Of a stretch of DNA of 64,000 nucleotides, positions 39,949 to 47,429 are shown piece by piece. The DNA comes from Anaerotignum propionicum DSM 1682 (lineage in GTDB: Bacteria > Bacillota > Clostridia > Lachnospirales > Anaerotignaceae), in contig NZ_CP014223.1 of NCBI RefSeq assembly GCF_001561955.1, forward strand, positions 2,976,001-3,040,000. The letters are read 5' to 3'. The position numbers were made by a program, and so were the translations under genes. Position 1 is the stretch's first letter. Each line of letters starts with the position of its first letter. The notes under the pieces are model-generated. The model was not told where the DNA came from, made no database searches, and was given only the letters and a program-made list of their open reading frames with translations.

Positions 39949-40608
39949 TTACAAACGTTTATCAGTTCTTTTTGCAACCTGCATGCCCACTTCCTGCAAA
40001 ATCTGAACAATTACAACAAGCAACACTACCATTACATACATAATATCGGTCTGTCCTCGGTGATAGCCGTAGTTAATTGCAACTGCGCCCAAACCACCAC
40101 CGCCAATAAAGCCAGCCATAGCGGAATAACCCAGAATCGTAGTTACTGCAATGGCACTACCCACCAATAAAGAAGGCTTCGCCTCTGGAATTAGTACCTT
40201 CACCAAAATCTGTAAAGGAGAAGCCCCCATGGACTGGGCCGCTTCAATGACACCACGCTCCACTTCCTTTAGGGAAGATTCCACCAATCTGGCGATAAAA
40301 GGTGCCGCTGCAACCAAAAGACCAACAATGGCAGCTTTGGGACCAATGGTGGTGCCAACTACTGTCTTCGTAAAAGGCATAATGGTAAGCATCAAAATCA
40401 AAAATGGCACAGAACGCACTACGTTGATAATAGCTCCTAAAATTTGATGGACAATTGGCATGGGACGAACCCCTTCCTTATCTGTCATAACCAAAACCAA
40501 TCCCATAGGAAGCCCTACTAAGTAAGCAAAAAAGGTGGATACCAATGTCATATAAATACTTTCCCAAAATGCAGAGCCAACTAAGGCCATCATTCCTTCT
40601 TTAAACAT
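39949..40608 (-). CDS. metI: Methionine ABC transporter permease
   Basis: A 219-aa permease with five or six membrane segments and the EAA-loop region VERGVIEAAQSMGASPLQIL, which contacts MetN. SAIAVTTILGYSAMAGFIGGGGLG is typical of MetI. It overlaps the end of metN by 8 bases. Confidence 0.95.
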   Translation of the reverse strand: MFKEGMMALVGSAFWESIYMTLVSTFFAYLVGLPMGLVLVMTDKEGVRPMPIVHQILGAIINVVRSVPFLILMLTIMPFTKTVVGTTIGPKAAIVGLLVAAAPFIARLVESSLKEVERGVIEAAQSMGASPLQILVKVLIPEAKPSLLVGSAIAVTTILGYSAMAGFIGGGGLGAVAINYGYHRGQTDIMYVMVVLLVVIVQILQEVGMQVAKRTDKRL

Positions 40609-41620
40609 ACTGAACCTCCTCTATCTCCACATCTCTTTCCTTTAAATATGCCAGCATTTTTTCTCTGATTTCTTTATCATCAGGAAGCTGAATCATCATT
40701 TGTCCATACACTCTGCCGTCTAACATACGGGTGTTGCCTGAAAGAATATTAGCAACAGCGTTGCATTCCAGCATCATATTTCCTAAAATAGGCTCACCGG
40801 AAATGCCCCCGCGGAATACCACACGGTAACAATTTGCAATAGGGCCCTCAATGGCTTCTCTGTTTTTGCCCTCGTGATATACCAATTCTCTACCTGCTTT
40901 TGTTTTTGGGGCACGGAAGATTTCCTCAACACCGCCCATTTCGGCAATCTGTCCACCATCAATAATGGCGACACGGTTACAAATTTCCTGTATAACACTC
41001 ATTTCATGGGTAATCACCACAATGGTAATGCCTAATCGTTCATTTATATCTTTCAAAAGCCGTAAAACCCCTGCTGTTGTGTTGGGATCAAGGGCACTGG
41101 TTGCTTCATCGCATAAAAGCACCTTTGGCTCTGTTGCCAAAGCTCTGGCTATGGCAACTCTTTGCTTCTGTCCGCCGGAAAGCTGAGAAGGATATGCACC
41201 TAAACGCTCACCCAAACCAACCAACTCCAATAATTCCACTGCTCTTGCCTTTGCCTTTTCCTTGGATACGCCTGATATTTCTAAAGGAAAACAAACATTT
41301 TCCAGAGCAGTTCTTTGCATTAACAAATGAAACTGCTGAAAAATCATTCCCATGGAATGTCTCTGTTGTCTTAAATCTTTTTCCGCCAGACAAGTAAGCT
41401 CCTGTCCATCTAAGTAAACCCGCCCGCTGGTGGGTCGCTCTAACAGATTGATACAACGTACCAACGTACTTTTGCCTGCGCCACTCATACCGATAATTCC
41501 GAAAACTTCTCCCTTTGCAATCTCCAAATCAACATCCTTTAATACTTCTAAAGAACCTCTTTTTTGAGGAAAGCTTTTTGATACGCCCTCTAAGCGAATC
41601 ATAATCTCCTTCTTTTCCAT
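40601..41620 (-). CDS. metN: Methionine ABC transporter ATP-binding protein
   Basis: A 339-aa ATPase: Walker A GMSGAGKST, signature LSGGQKQRVAIARAL, Walker B VLLCDEATSAL, and a C-terminal NIL/ACT-like domain of about 80 residues that senses methionine in MetN proteins. The ATG at 41620 is used here; a second in-frame ATG at 41602 also has a nearby AAGGAG. The gene is first in the operon, under the T-box at 41890-42195. Confidence 0.95.
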   Translation of the reverse strand: MEKKEIMIRLEGVSKSFPQKRGSLEVLKDVDLEIAKGEVFGIIGMSGAGKSTLVRCINLLERPTSGRVYLDGQELTCLAEKDLRQQRHSMGMIFQQFHLLMQRTALENVCFPLEISGVSKEKAKARAVELLELVGLGERLGAYPSQLSGGQKQRVAIARALATEPKVLLCDEATSALDPNTTAGVLRLLKDINERLGITIVVITHEMSVIQEICNRVAIIDGGQIAEMGGVEEIFRAPKTKAGRELVYHEGKNREAIEGPIANCYRVVFRGGISGEPILGNMMLECNAVANILSGNTRMLDGRVYGQMMIQLPDDKEIREKMLAYLKERDVEIEEVQYV

Positions 41621-41889
41621 ACCTTTACCACCTTTTCTTTTTGCATGCCATAAGAAAATTTCTATAATACAACCCCCGGTAGGCTGTATTTACTCAGGGT
41701 GGAAAACGTTCACACCCTCAAAAAAACCTTGTGTTTTCAAGTTTTCTTTCAGTCAAAATCAGGATAAATAGATGCATTTCTGAATCCCATGGTCTTGAAA
41801 CATCTCTACTGGACAAAAGCCCATCACCTTATTCTTACCGAAAATATCAATTACTGCCCATGTCTTTGCAGAATCAAGTTTTTTCCAAT

Positions 41890-42195
41890 AAAAAAGCTCT
41901 CTCCCTAGGACATTTCTGTCTCAGGGACGAGAGCATTCGCTTCGTGTTACCACCCTAATTCACCATAGCCTCACAGCTATCGCCTCTGCAAGTACAGACA
42001 TTGTTATGCCGATACTCCGTCGCTATCACGGGCGCTCCCGTCGCAGCCTAAAGGATTAACCTCTCGGTGCGCAGCTCCAAGACCATCTTCCACCATTTCC
42101 GAATTTCCTCCTTCTCAGCTTTTATAGGAGGTTCTCTGTAAAATCATCCACGATGTACTCTTCTTTTCGCAGCCTTTTTCAATAATGTTAAGTTA
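41890..42195 (-). ncRNA. T-box leader RNA of metNIQ
   Basis: The minus strand contains AGGGTGGTAACACG (41956-41943), a close match to the T-box core AGGGTGGTACCGCG, followed by a long terminator at 41934-41891 (GCTCTCGTCCCTGAGAC..GTCCTAGGGAGAGAGC, T6). A Stem I-like region precedes it, with a helix TTTTAC/GTGGAA followed by G-ATG-G (ATG at 42086-42084). That would give a Met specifier, fitting methionine uptake. Uncharged tRNA-Met would allow read-through. Confidence 0.92.
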
Positions 42196-42201
42196 TTCCC
42201 C

Positions 42202-42229
42202 ATTATACTAATTTCTCAAGGTTTGTCAA
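42202..42229 (-). promoter_or_regulatory. Promoter of the metNIQ T-box leader
   Basis: The minus strand has -35 TTGACA (42229-42224), a 16-nt spacer and -10 TATAAT (42207-42202), both consensus. Confidence 0.9.
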
Positions 42230-42415
42230 TTCCATTTTTTGCACTTAACATTTCCCCAAGAAATGTCATTTAACATCTTGCACAAAAATACCTACTAAAC
42301 TTATATGTTAATTTGAACTTTTTAAAAATTAAATCAGCTTTTAAAATTAAAAATCGTTTTTTATCACTTGTTTTCAAGATTTTTCTGCATAATGTTCATA
42401 AATAATTCACAATTT

Positions 42416-43402
42416 TTACTCTGTTGCACCTTTTTCTTCAACCATATCCTTGCCATACTGGTCAAAAGGAATATCGTGATATATAAAATCTTCAATCATA
42501 TCTGCCGCCTGGTCAATGTCATACACATAGTACCATACTCCTTTAATCGTTTGGCCGCCGGCTTTGATGTTTTCATTGGGCAAACCTGCCTGCTCTAAAG
42601 AAACGCCACTCTTCATTCCAACGGAAGCAATCTTCAAAATTTCATCATTGCTTAAAGAAGTTTCCACCATGGGAGCAAACTTTCTTACATAAGAAGGATA
42701 CGCTAAAGGATTGATTTCCAGTGCTTTTTTAAATAGGCATTCCAGAACCTTACGCTGGCGCTCTCCTCGCATCACATCTCCATCAATTTTTCTAATCCGA
42801 GAATAGCTTACAGCCTGAGGGCCTGTCAAATGCACTAAGCCGGATTCCTGCAACTTTTCCCCTTTTAAAAGGTAATTGTTAATCTGTTTTCGCTCAGCTT
42901 CGCTGACCTCCAAATCAATACCGCCCAATTCATCGATTACATCTGCCAAAGAATCAAAATTTACAGAAACATAATCCTTTATATCTAAATGGAAATTCTC
43001 ATTAATTGTTTGAATTGCCAGTTCAGGGCCACCATAAGCATAGGCATGGTTTATTTTTGTCTTTCCGTGATCAGGAACATCAACATATGTATCTCTTGCA
43101 ATAGAAATCAGCTTAATCTTGCCTGTCTTTCCGTTGACAGAGGCAATCAATATGGCATCCGAGCGCCCTTTGTTCTCTTTATTCTGAGAATCAATGCCAT
43201 ATAATGCAATATTCATAATTCCCTGATTCCCATATACACTTAAGTTCTCATTTACCGAAAGAGAACTTTCATCTACGCTTTGGCGGTTTAATCCTCCAAC
43301 CATGTACATGAAAATTCCGTACAAAATTGCCAATACCCCGCAAAGTCCCATCAAGGTAAACAATAATGTTTTAAAATACAACCTCCATAATTTCTTATCC
43401 AT
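42416..43402 (-). CDS. LytR-CpsA-Psr (LCP) family glycopolymer ligase
   Basis: A 328-aa protein with one N-terminal membrane anchor (about 10-35) and an extracellular LCP domain. Conserved features are NIALYGIDSQ, RSDAILIASVNGKTGKIKLIS with IARDTYVDVP, and SYSRIRKIDGDVMRGERQRK, which hold the catalytic Arg and Asp residues. LCP enzymes attach teichoic acids or capsular polymers to peptidoglycan. It is a single gene with no polymer genes nearby. Confidence 0.93.
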   Translation of the reverse strand: MDKKLWRLYFKTLLFTLMGLCGVLAILYGIFMYMVGGLNRQSVDESSLSVNENLSVYGNQGIMNIALYGIDSQNKENKGRSDAILIASVNGKTGKIKLISIARDTYVDVPDHGKTKINHAYAYGGPELAIQTINENFHLDIKDYVSVNFDSLADVIDELGGIDLEVSEAERKQINNYLLKGEKLQESGLVHLTGPQAVSYSRIRKIDGDVMRGERQRKVLECLFKKALEINPLAYPSYVRKFAPMVETSLSNDEILKIASVGMKSGVSLEQAGLPNENIKAGGQTIKGVWYYVYDIDQAADMIEDFIYHDIPFDQYGKDMVEEKGATE

Positions 43403-43520
43403 AAGGGGAAAAACGTCCTTTCTACAAAAATCGTCACAGTCGTTTTTTCATTATATTCCTCTATGGGAAAAAAAACAATGAAAATTCTATTAATACGCCT
43501 ATTGGTAACAAATAACACTT

Positions 43521-43549
43521 AGGGCGTGGCTTTTGTTCAGCCACGCCCT
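43521..43549. repeat. Perfect GC-rich palindrome between divergent genes
   Basis: AGGGCGTGGCT, 7-nt loop, AGCCACGCCCT. No T run follows on either strand, so it is not a standard terminator. Confidence 0.6.
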
Positions 43550-43585
43550 TATTTCCCCCAAAGAGAAAATGTGTAATGATTTAAA

Positions 43586-43613
43586 TTGTAAAAGACAAAT
43601 CCTATGTTATAAT
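43586..43613 (+). promoter_or_regulatory. Promoter of the 53-aa small-protein gene
   Basis: -35 TTGTAA, 16-nt spacer, -10 TATAAT, about 30 nt before the ATG. Confidence 0.6.
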
Positions 43614-43644
43614 TTAGATACATTCATTTTAGCGAGGTAATCCT

Positions 43645-43806
43645 ATGACCAGAGAAAAAATAAAATCAGTACTACTCCTTACAACAATTGCAATACTACT
43701 TGTCACCAAATTTATGGAGCACAAAAGCATAACCATCGCTTTACCTATCACAGACATAGCCATGGTAATATTGATCGTACTAACCCTGTTAAAAAATAAT
43801 AGGTAA
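43645..43806 (+). CDS. Small membrane protein, 53 aa, unknown
   Basis: A short gene with a complete set of signals: promoter at 43586-43613, GAGG 7 nt before ATG, and a TAA stop at 43804. The product has two hydrophobic stretches, LLLTTIAILLVTKF and ITDIAMVILIVLTLL, joined by MEHKSITIALP, and a basic end KNNR. So it is likely a two-pass or hairpin membrane protein. I do not recognise the family. A frame on the opposite strand (43629-43856) has no ribosome-binding site and is its shadow. Confidence 0.65.
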   Translation: MTREKIKSVLLLTTIAILLVTKFMEHKSITIALPITDIAMVILIVLTLLKNNR

Positions 43807-43808
43807 TA

Positions 43809-43839
43809 AAAGAAGATGCTTCGGTTTATCAGATATCTT
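43809..43839 (+). terminator. Weak terminator after the 53-aa gene
   Basis: AGAAGAT..ATCTTCT hairpin with TTTTT ten bases further on; partial support only. Confidence 0.4.
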
Positions 43840-43887
43840 CTATGCCTATTTTTCAATTGCCTTTTTCCCTATGCCTTACACACTTTT

Positions 43888-44703
43888 TCAGTCTTTCACT
43901 TCGTCCCAAATCCCCGCTTTGTTGTACAGCTCATAAAAGTGGTTTGTTGGGCCCACACCCTTGCCGATTTCTAAGCTATGTTCAATTGCCACGGTAATAT
44001 ATTTTTTGGCAGTCTCCACTGCCTCCTCAACACTTTTCCCCTTCGCCAAATTTGCTGCAATGGCAGAGGATAAGGTACAACCTGTGCCATGAGTATTTTT
44101 CGTTTCAATACGGTCTGAATGTAACAGAGTAATTTTTTCTCCATCAAACAATAAATCTGTGGCATCGTACTCTAAGTGACCACCTTTGATTAATACATTT
44201 TTTGCCCCCATGGCAAAAATTTTTCTTGCCGCCACCTCCATAGAGGATAAATCGTCAATTTTCATGCCTGTAATTACCTCTGCCTCGGGAAGGTTTGGTG
44301 TTACCACATAGGCCAAGGGAATCAAACGCTGAATCAACGTATCCTTCGCTTCGGGTTGCATCAAATCAAAGCCGCTTTTCGAAATCATAACAGGGTCAAC
44401 CACAATATTTTTTGCTTGGTGCTCCAGTAGTTTGTCGGCAATGGCATGAATGGTCTCAATTTGAGATACCATCCCTATTTTCACAGCACTCACAGCGATA
44501 TCAGAATAAATAGCATCTATCTGCCCCCGAATAATCTCAGGGGTAATGTCCTGGCAGCCAAAAACCCCTTGGGTATTCTGCACCGTCACCGCTGTAATGA
44601 CACTCATGCCATAGGTTCCTAAAGCCGAAAAAGTTTTCAAATCTGCCTGTATGCCTGCGCCCCCACAAGTATCCGAGCCTGCTATTGTTAAAACGTGCTT
44701 CAT
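43888..44703 (-). CDS. thiD: Hydroxymethylpyrimidine phosphate kinase
   Basis: A 271-aa ribokinase-fold enzyme that phosphorylates HMP and HMP-phosphate in thiamine synthesis. Signatures: LTIAGSDTCGGAGIQADLKT at the start, VVDPVMISKSG, and the anion-hole motif THGTGCTLSSAIAA. The start at 44703 has GGAGG 9 nt upstream. It follows thiW by 19 nt under the TPP riboswitch. Confidence 0.95.
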   Translation of the reverse strand: MKHVLTIAGSDTCGGAGIQADLKTFSALGTYGMSVITAVTVQNTQGVFGCQDITPEIIRGQIDAIYSDIAVSAVKIGMVSQIETIHAIADKLLEHQAKNIVVDPVMISKSGFDLMQPEAKDTLIQRLIPLAYVVTPNLPEAEVITGMKIDDLSSMEVAARKIFAMGAKNVLIKGGHLEYDATDLLFDGEKITLLHSDRIETKNTHGTGCTLSSAIAANLAKGKSVEEAVETAKKYITVAIEHSLEIGKGVGPTNHFYELYNKAGIWDEVKD

Positions 44704-44722
44704 TCTATCAACCTCCAAAAGA

Positions 44723-45211
44723 TTAAGATGTTTTTGAGACTGTCTTTACAAAATAAGCGGATTGCAATAGTAAAACTGCCACTATACTACCCCCGAAGGA
44801 GCTTAGTAAAAAAGCAGGAACGTAAGCCAATGCACCTACTGCTTTTCCCATAGTAAAAATAGCAATGGGTACTGCCAAAAGTCCGCCTAAAACCCCTGTA
44901 CCAAATACTTCTGCCACCGCCGTTAAATAATTGTTTTTGGTTAATTTATATATGTATCCTGCCAATAGTGCCCCAACCATGCTGCCCGGGAATGCCAATA
45001 AAGATCCTGTTCCCATAAAATTTCTGAGCAAGGAAATACAAAAAGCATTTACCACACCATAAGCAGGGCCTAAGAGGACAGCAGCCAAAATATTCAGCGT
45101 ATGCTGAATAGGGAAGCACTTAGAGGCCCCAACAGGTATGTAAATCAAGTTCCCTGCCAGTACACCAATGGCGATAAACATTGCTGAAATTGTAAGCTTT
45201 CTTGTTTTCAT
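44723..45211 (-). CDS. thiW: ThiW, ECF S component for a thiamine precursor
   Basis: A 162-aa membrane protein with about five or six segments. The conserved region GASKCFPIQHTLNILAAVLL with GPAYGVVNAF is typical of ThiW, thought to bind a thiazole precursor of thiamine. The start at 45211 has AAAGGAGAG upstream; the frame open to 45451 runs through the riboswitch and is not translated. It is first in the thiW-thiD operon. Confidence 0.92.
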   Translation of the reverse strand: MKTRKLTISAMFIAIGVLAGNLIYIPVGASKCFPIQHTLNILAAVLLGPAYGVVNAFCISLLRNFMGTGSLLAFPGSMVGALLAGYIYKLTKNNYLTAVAEVFGTGVLGGLLAVPIAIFTMGKAVGALAYVPAFLLSSFGGSIVAVLLLQSAYFVKTVSKTS

Positions 45212-45316
45212 GATAGATTCTCTCCTTTTTATAGTGTGACCAAGGGTTTCTATCCCGATACAAGACTTTCCCATCCAGAAAGCGTCCCGAGAAAACAAGG
45301 TATTTTTCATAAAAAA

Positions 45317-45346
45317 GCGCAGCCACGATTTCTCGTTTGCTGCGCC
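45317..45346 (-). terminator. Attenuator terminator of the TPP riboswitch
   Basis: The minus strand has GCGCAGC, loop, GCTGCGC then TTTTTT, right after the aptamer and before the thiW ribosome-binding site. TPP binding would favour it. Confidence 0.9.
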
Positions 45347-45359
45347 TGATTTTGAAGTA

Positions 45360-45452
45360 TAACGCTTCCCTACGCTGGTATAATCCAGATCAGGTAGAAA
45401 GGGTAACAAGCTGCTTGCTTGATTCTCAGCCGAACACGGCACCCCCAGCAAA
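45360..45452 (-). ncRNA. TPP riboswitch (THI box)
   Basis: The minus strand carries the conserved THI-box parts in order: GCTGGGGGTGCC, GGCTGAGA, ACCCTT, then ACCTGATCTGGAT and ATACCAGCGTAGGGAAG. It senses thiamine diphosphate and controls thiW-thiD by termination. Confidence 0.97.
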
Positions 45453-45514
45453 AATATGATTCGTTTCCATTACAAAGTAGCACGTTTTACACCCCTTGTC
45501 AAGGGTATCCTTCT

Positions 45515-46708
45515 TTATGTACCCAAGCCCAAAAGTTGAGTCATTGCGGTCAAAGGCACATACACCTCACCATCCACCAAAATAGGATAGATTTTTGTTT
45601 CATTATTATTATAGAATAAACGGAACTTTGTTTTTTCCATAATTAAATTTCCACTGTAATTCATCAGAAGTTCATTTCCCAAAGATGAAAATGACCTTCC
45701 TGAGGTTAGATTCAGATTACCATTTTGCCTATCCAACTGTACATCAAATTTCTTCCCAAGGGTTGCAAGTTGACGTAAAGGTACATAGTCCTCGTTGAAA
45801 ATTTTAAGGGTATCTAAAGTAACTTCCCCATTTCCCAAGGTGACAATTTTATTCTCCACCTTTCGGCTATCGGAAAGGCCAATCCACTTTAATTCATAAG
45901 GTTTGATGCGGTCGGTATAAATTCCGTCTACCTCCAAAGCCAATAAATCTTGAAACTGCTTATAACGGTTAATGGTATGGGCATAAACTTTGATTCCCTT
46001 TGCATGAAGGGTATCAATCACGTCCTTTGTGACACGGGCATTCTCAATGGTTACTGTGCCAATACCCTTTGCTTCGCAAAATTCTGCAATTTTGGGATAA
46101 TCGGGATAATAATTTAAATAGAGTGTATAAATCCATTCTTGGAAAGGATAAATCTCCTTCACCCAATCATACATTTCTTCGTTATAAATCTGGGGAATAA
46201 TCCGATTCAAAATTTGAGGCTGTTCCATAGCCTCCGCAATTTGCTTCAAATCCTTAAATTGCTTTTCCACAGTGGCCTTATCTGTATCCTTTGTGTCTGT
46301 AATTAAATAAACATCTGGATATTCCACCATTAAGCTTAATACATCCACAGCGGTCAGCGGTGTCTGGTCAAAGCAAATTTTACTGCTTTGAAACGTATTT
46401 CGATCCATCACTAAGGGTGCCTTCGCCTCCTGTTCCAAGCGGTAATAAGAGCCATCAGCTTCAAAATCATGGCGGGCAACCAAAACTCCGTCAGAAGTAT
46501 AGGTAAAGTCTACTTCCATGGCACGAAATCCACTTCCCCACGACTCCAAAAAGGCTTCCTTTGCATTTGTTTCAATTTTACCTCGGGATTCACCCAACGC
46601 GTGGGCAACCAAAGGGTTTCCATCCTGCCATCCTGCAAATGCCGTCAAGGAAAAAGCAGAACTCAATATTGCTCCCAGCGTTGCCAACACCATTCTTTTT
46701 GCAAACAT
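45515..46708 (-). CDS. Secreted glycerophosphodiester phosphodiesterase with stalk domain
   Basis: A 397-aa protein: signal peptide ending near AFAG, a GDPD domain (about 30-275) with the catalytic His in VAHALG, acidic ligands in AMEVDF and VARHDF, then a C-terminal copper-amine-oxidase-type N-terminal domain (about 295-395; DYVPLRQLATLGKKF and EVYVPLTAMTQLLG), a common clostridial surface module. It would release glycerol-3-phosphate from phosphodiesters outside the cell. The usual HRG is HALG here. Confidence 0.9.
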   Translation of the reverse strand: MFAKRMVLATLGAILSSAFSLTAFAGWQDGNPLVAHALGESRGKIETNAKEAFLESWGSGFRAMEVDFTYTSDGVLVARHDFEADGSYYRLEQEAKAPLVMDRNTFQSSKICFDQTPLTAVDVLSLMVEYPDVYLITDTKDTDKATVEKQFKDLKQIAEAMEQPQILNRIIPQIYNEEMYDWVKEIYPFQEWIYTLYLNYYPDYPKIAEFCEAKGIGTVTIENARVTKDVIDTLHAKGIKVYAHTINRYKQFQDLLALEVDGIYTDRIKPYELKWIGLSDSRKVENKIVTLGNGEVTLDTLKIFNEDYVPLRQLATLGKKFDVQLDRQNGNLNLTSGRSFSSLGNELLMNYSGNLIMEKTKFRLFYNNNETKIYPILVDGEVYVPLTAMTQLLGLGT

Positions 46709-46798
46709 TTTATTACCTCCTAGTAAAGACGATGGGAGTATTTTTTTATAAAAAATATCAAAATATCTCCCTTCGTGCTAAATTTCAGATAAAGTCTA

Positions 46799-46821
46799 GG
46801 GTGCCGGCTAAGCCGACACCC
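46799..46821. terminator. GC-rich hairpin after the DUF1292 gene
   Basis: The minus strand has GGGTGTCGGCT, TA, GCCGGCACCC. No T run follows, so it may be a weak terminator or a stabilising 3' hairpin. Confidence 0.5.
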
Positions 46822-46844
46822 CTTCTGAGGAATTTTATCTCATT

Positions 46845-47165
46845 TTATTCTTCGTCTTCGTCCTCAAATAAGTCATTAAATGCGGCAGAAACCTTGTCGA
46901 ACAATTCATCTTCTTCGATGACCTCCAACTCGATCTCTTCACCAACTTCTTTGTATTCGTACAGTAATACGGTTTCATCTTCCAAAGGCATTAAGGCAAT
47001 AAACTGCTTGTCCTCCACACCTTCAACCTCAAATACACCCAGAATGCCGCATTCCAATTCAGTATCATCATCCAATGTTAAAAACATTGTTTCCAATCCC
47101 ATTTCTTCGTGTTCGTGGTCATGTTCGTGATCGCATCCACATCCGCATCCGCATTTGTCACTCAT
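46845..47165 (-). CDS. DUF1292 protein with a Cys/His-rich N-terminus
   Basis: A 106-aa acidic protein. The N-terminal segment KCGCGCGCDHEHDHEHEE is packed with likely metal ligands, and the DUF1292 domain follows (ETMFLTLDDDTELECGILGV, YEYKEVGEEIELEVIEEDEL). DUF1292 function is unknown. The start at 47165 has GAGGAGG 9 nt upstream; the longer frame to 47207 does not. It lies between the helicase and the GDPD gene. Confidence 0.88.
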   Translation of the reverse strand: MSDKCGCGCGCDHEHDHEHEEMGLETMFLTLDDDTELECGILGVFEVEGVEDKQFIALMPLEDETVLLYEYKEVGEEIELEVIEEDELFDKVSAAFNDLFEDEDEE

Positions 47166-47231
47166 ATTCAGTACCTCCTCAAATAAATCTTTTTTCCTAT
47201 CTATCATACCCTATTCTAGGCGTTAGAACAA

Positions 47232-47429
47232 TTATTTTTTTTGGTTTTGTAATTTATTTTTAGCTTTTTCTGCCTGTTTTTTTGCTTTTTTTGCAAAAAA
47301 ACCTAATTCCTCTTTTTCAGGCTCTTTTTTATCCTTCCCTTTCACTGTTTCCTTATGCGTAACTTTAGTCTCTTTTTTCGGCTTGTCCGCCCAAACAACA
47401 GCTCTTTCGCCAAATTCCTCATCTTTGGT
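47232..47429 (-). other. -1 frame extension of the helicase gene
   Basis: At the A7 run 47435-47429 (codons ACA AAA AAA CCA) the -1 frame stays open for 65 codons to TAA at 47234. It encodes DEEFGERAVVWADKPKKETK and a Lys/Glu tail ending KAKNKLQNQKK. The zero frame ends after only 28 more codons with a less protein-like GRTSRKKRLKLRIRKQ. Either ribosomal slippage or an indel in the run would explain it. Confidence 0.6.

Noticed and set aside
41621-42195. SAM riboswitch for metNIQ
   Set aside because: The leader has T-box core and terminator features instead.
44723-45451. Long version of ThiW starting at 45451
   Set aside because: The extra 80 codons lie in the TPP riboswitch and its terminator; the start at 45211 has a good ribosome-binding site.
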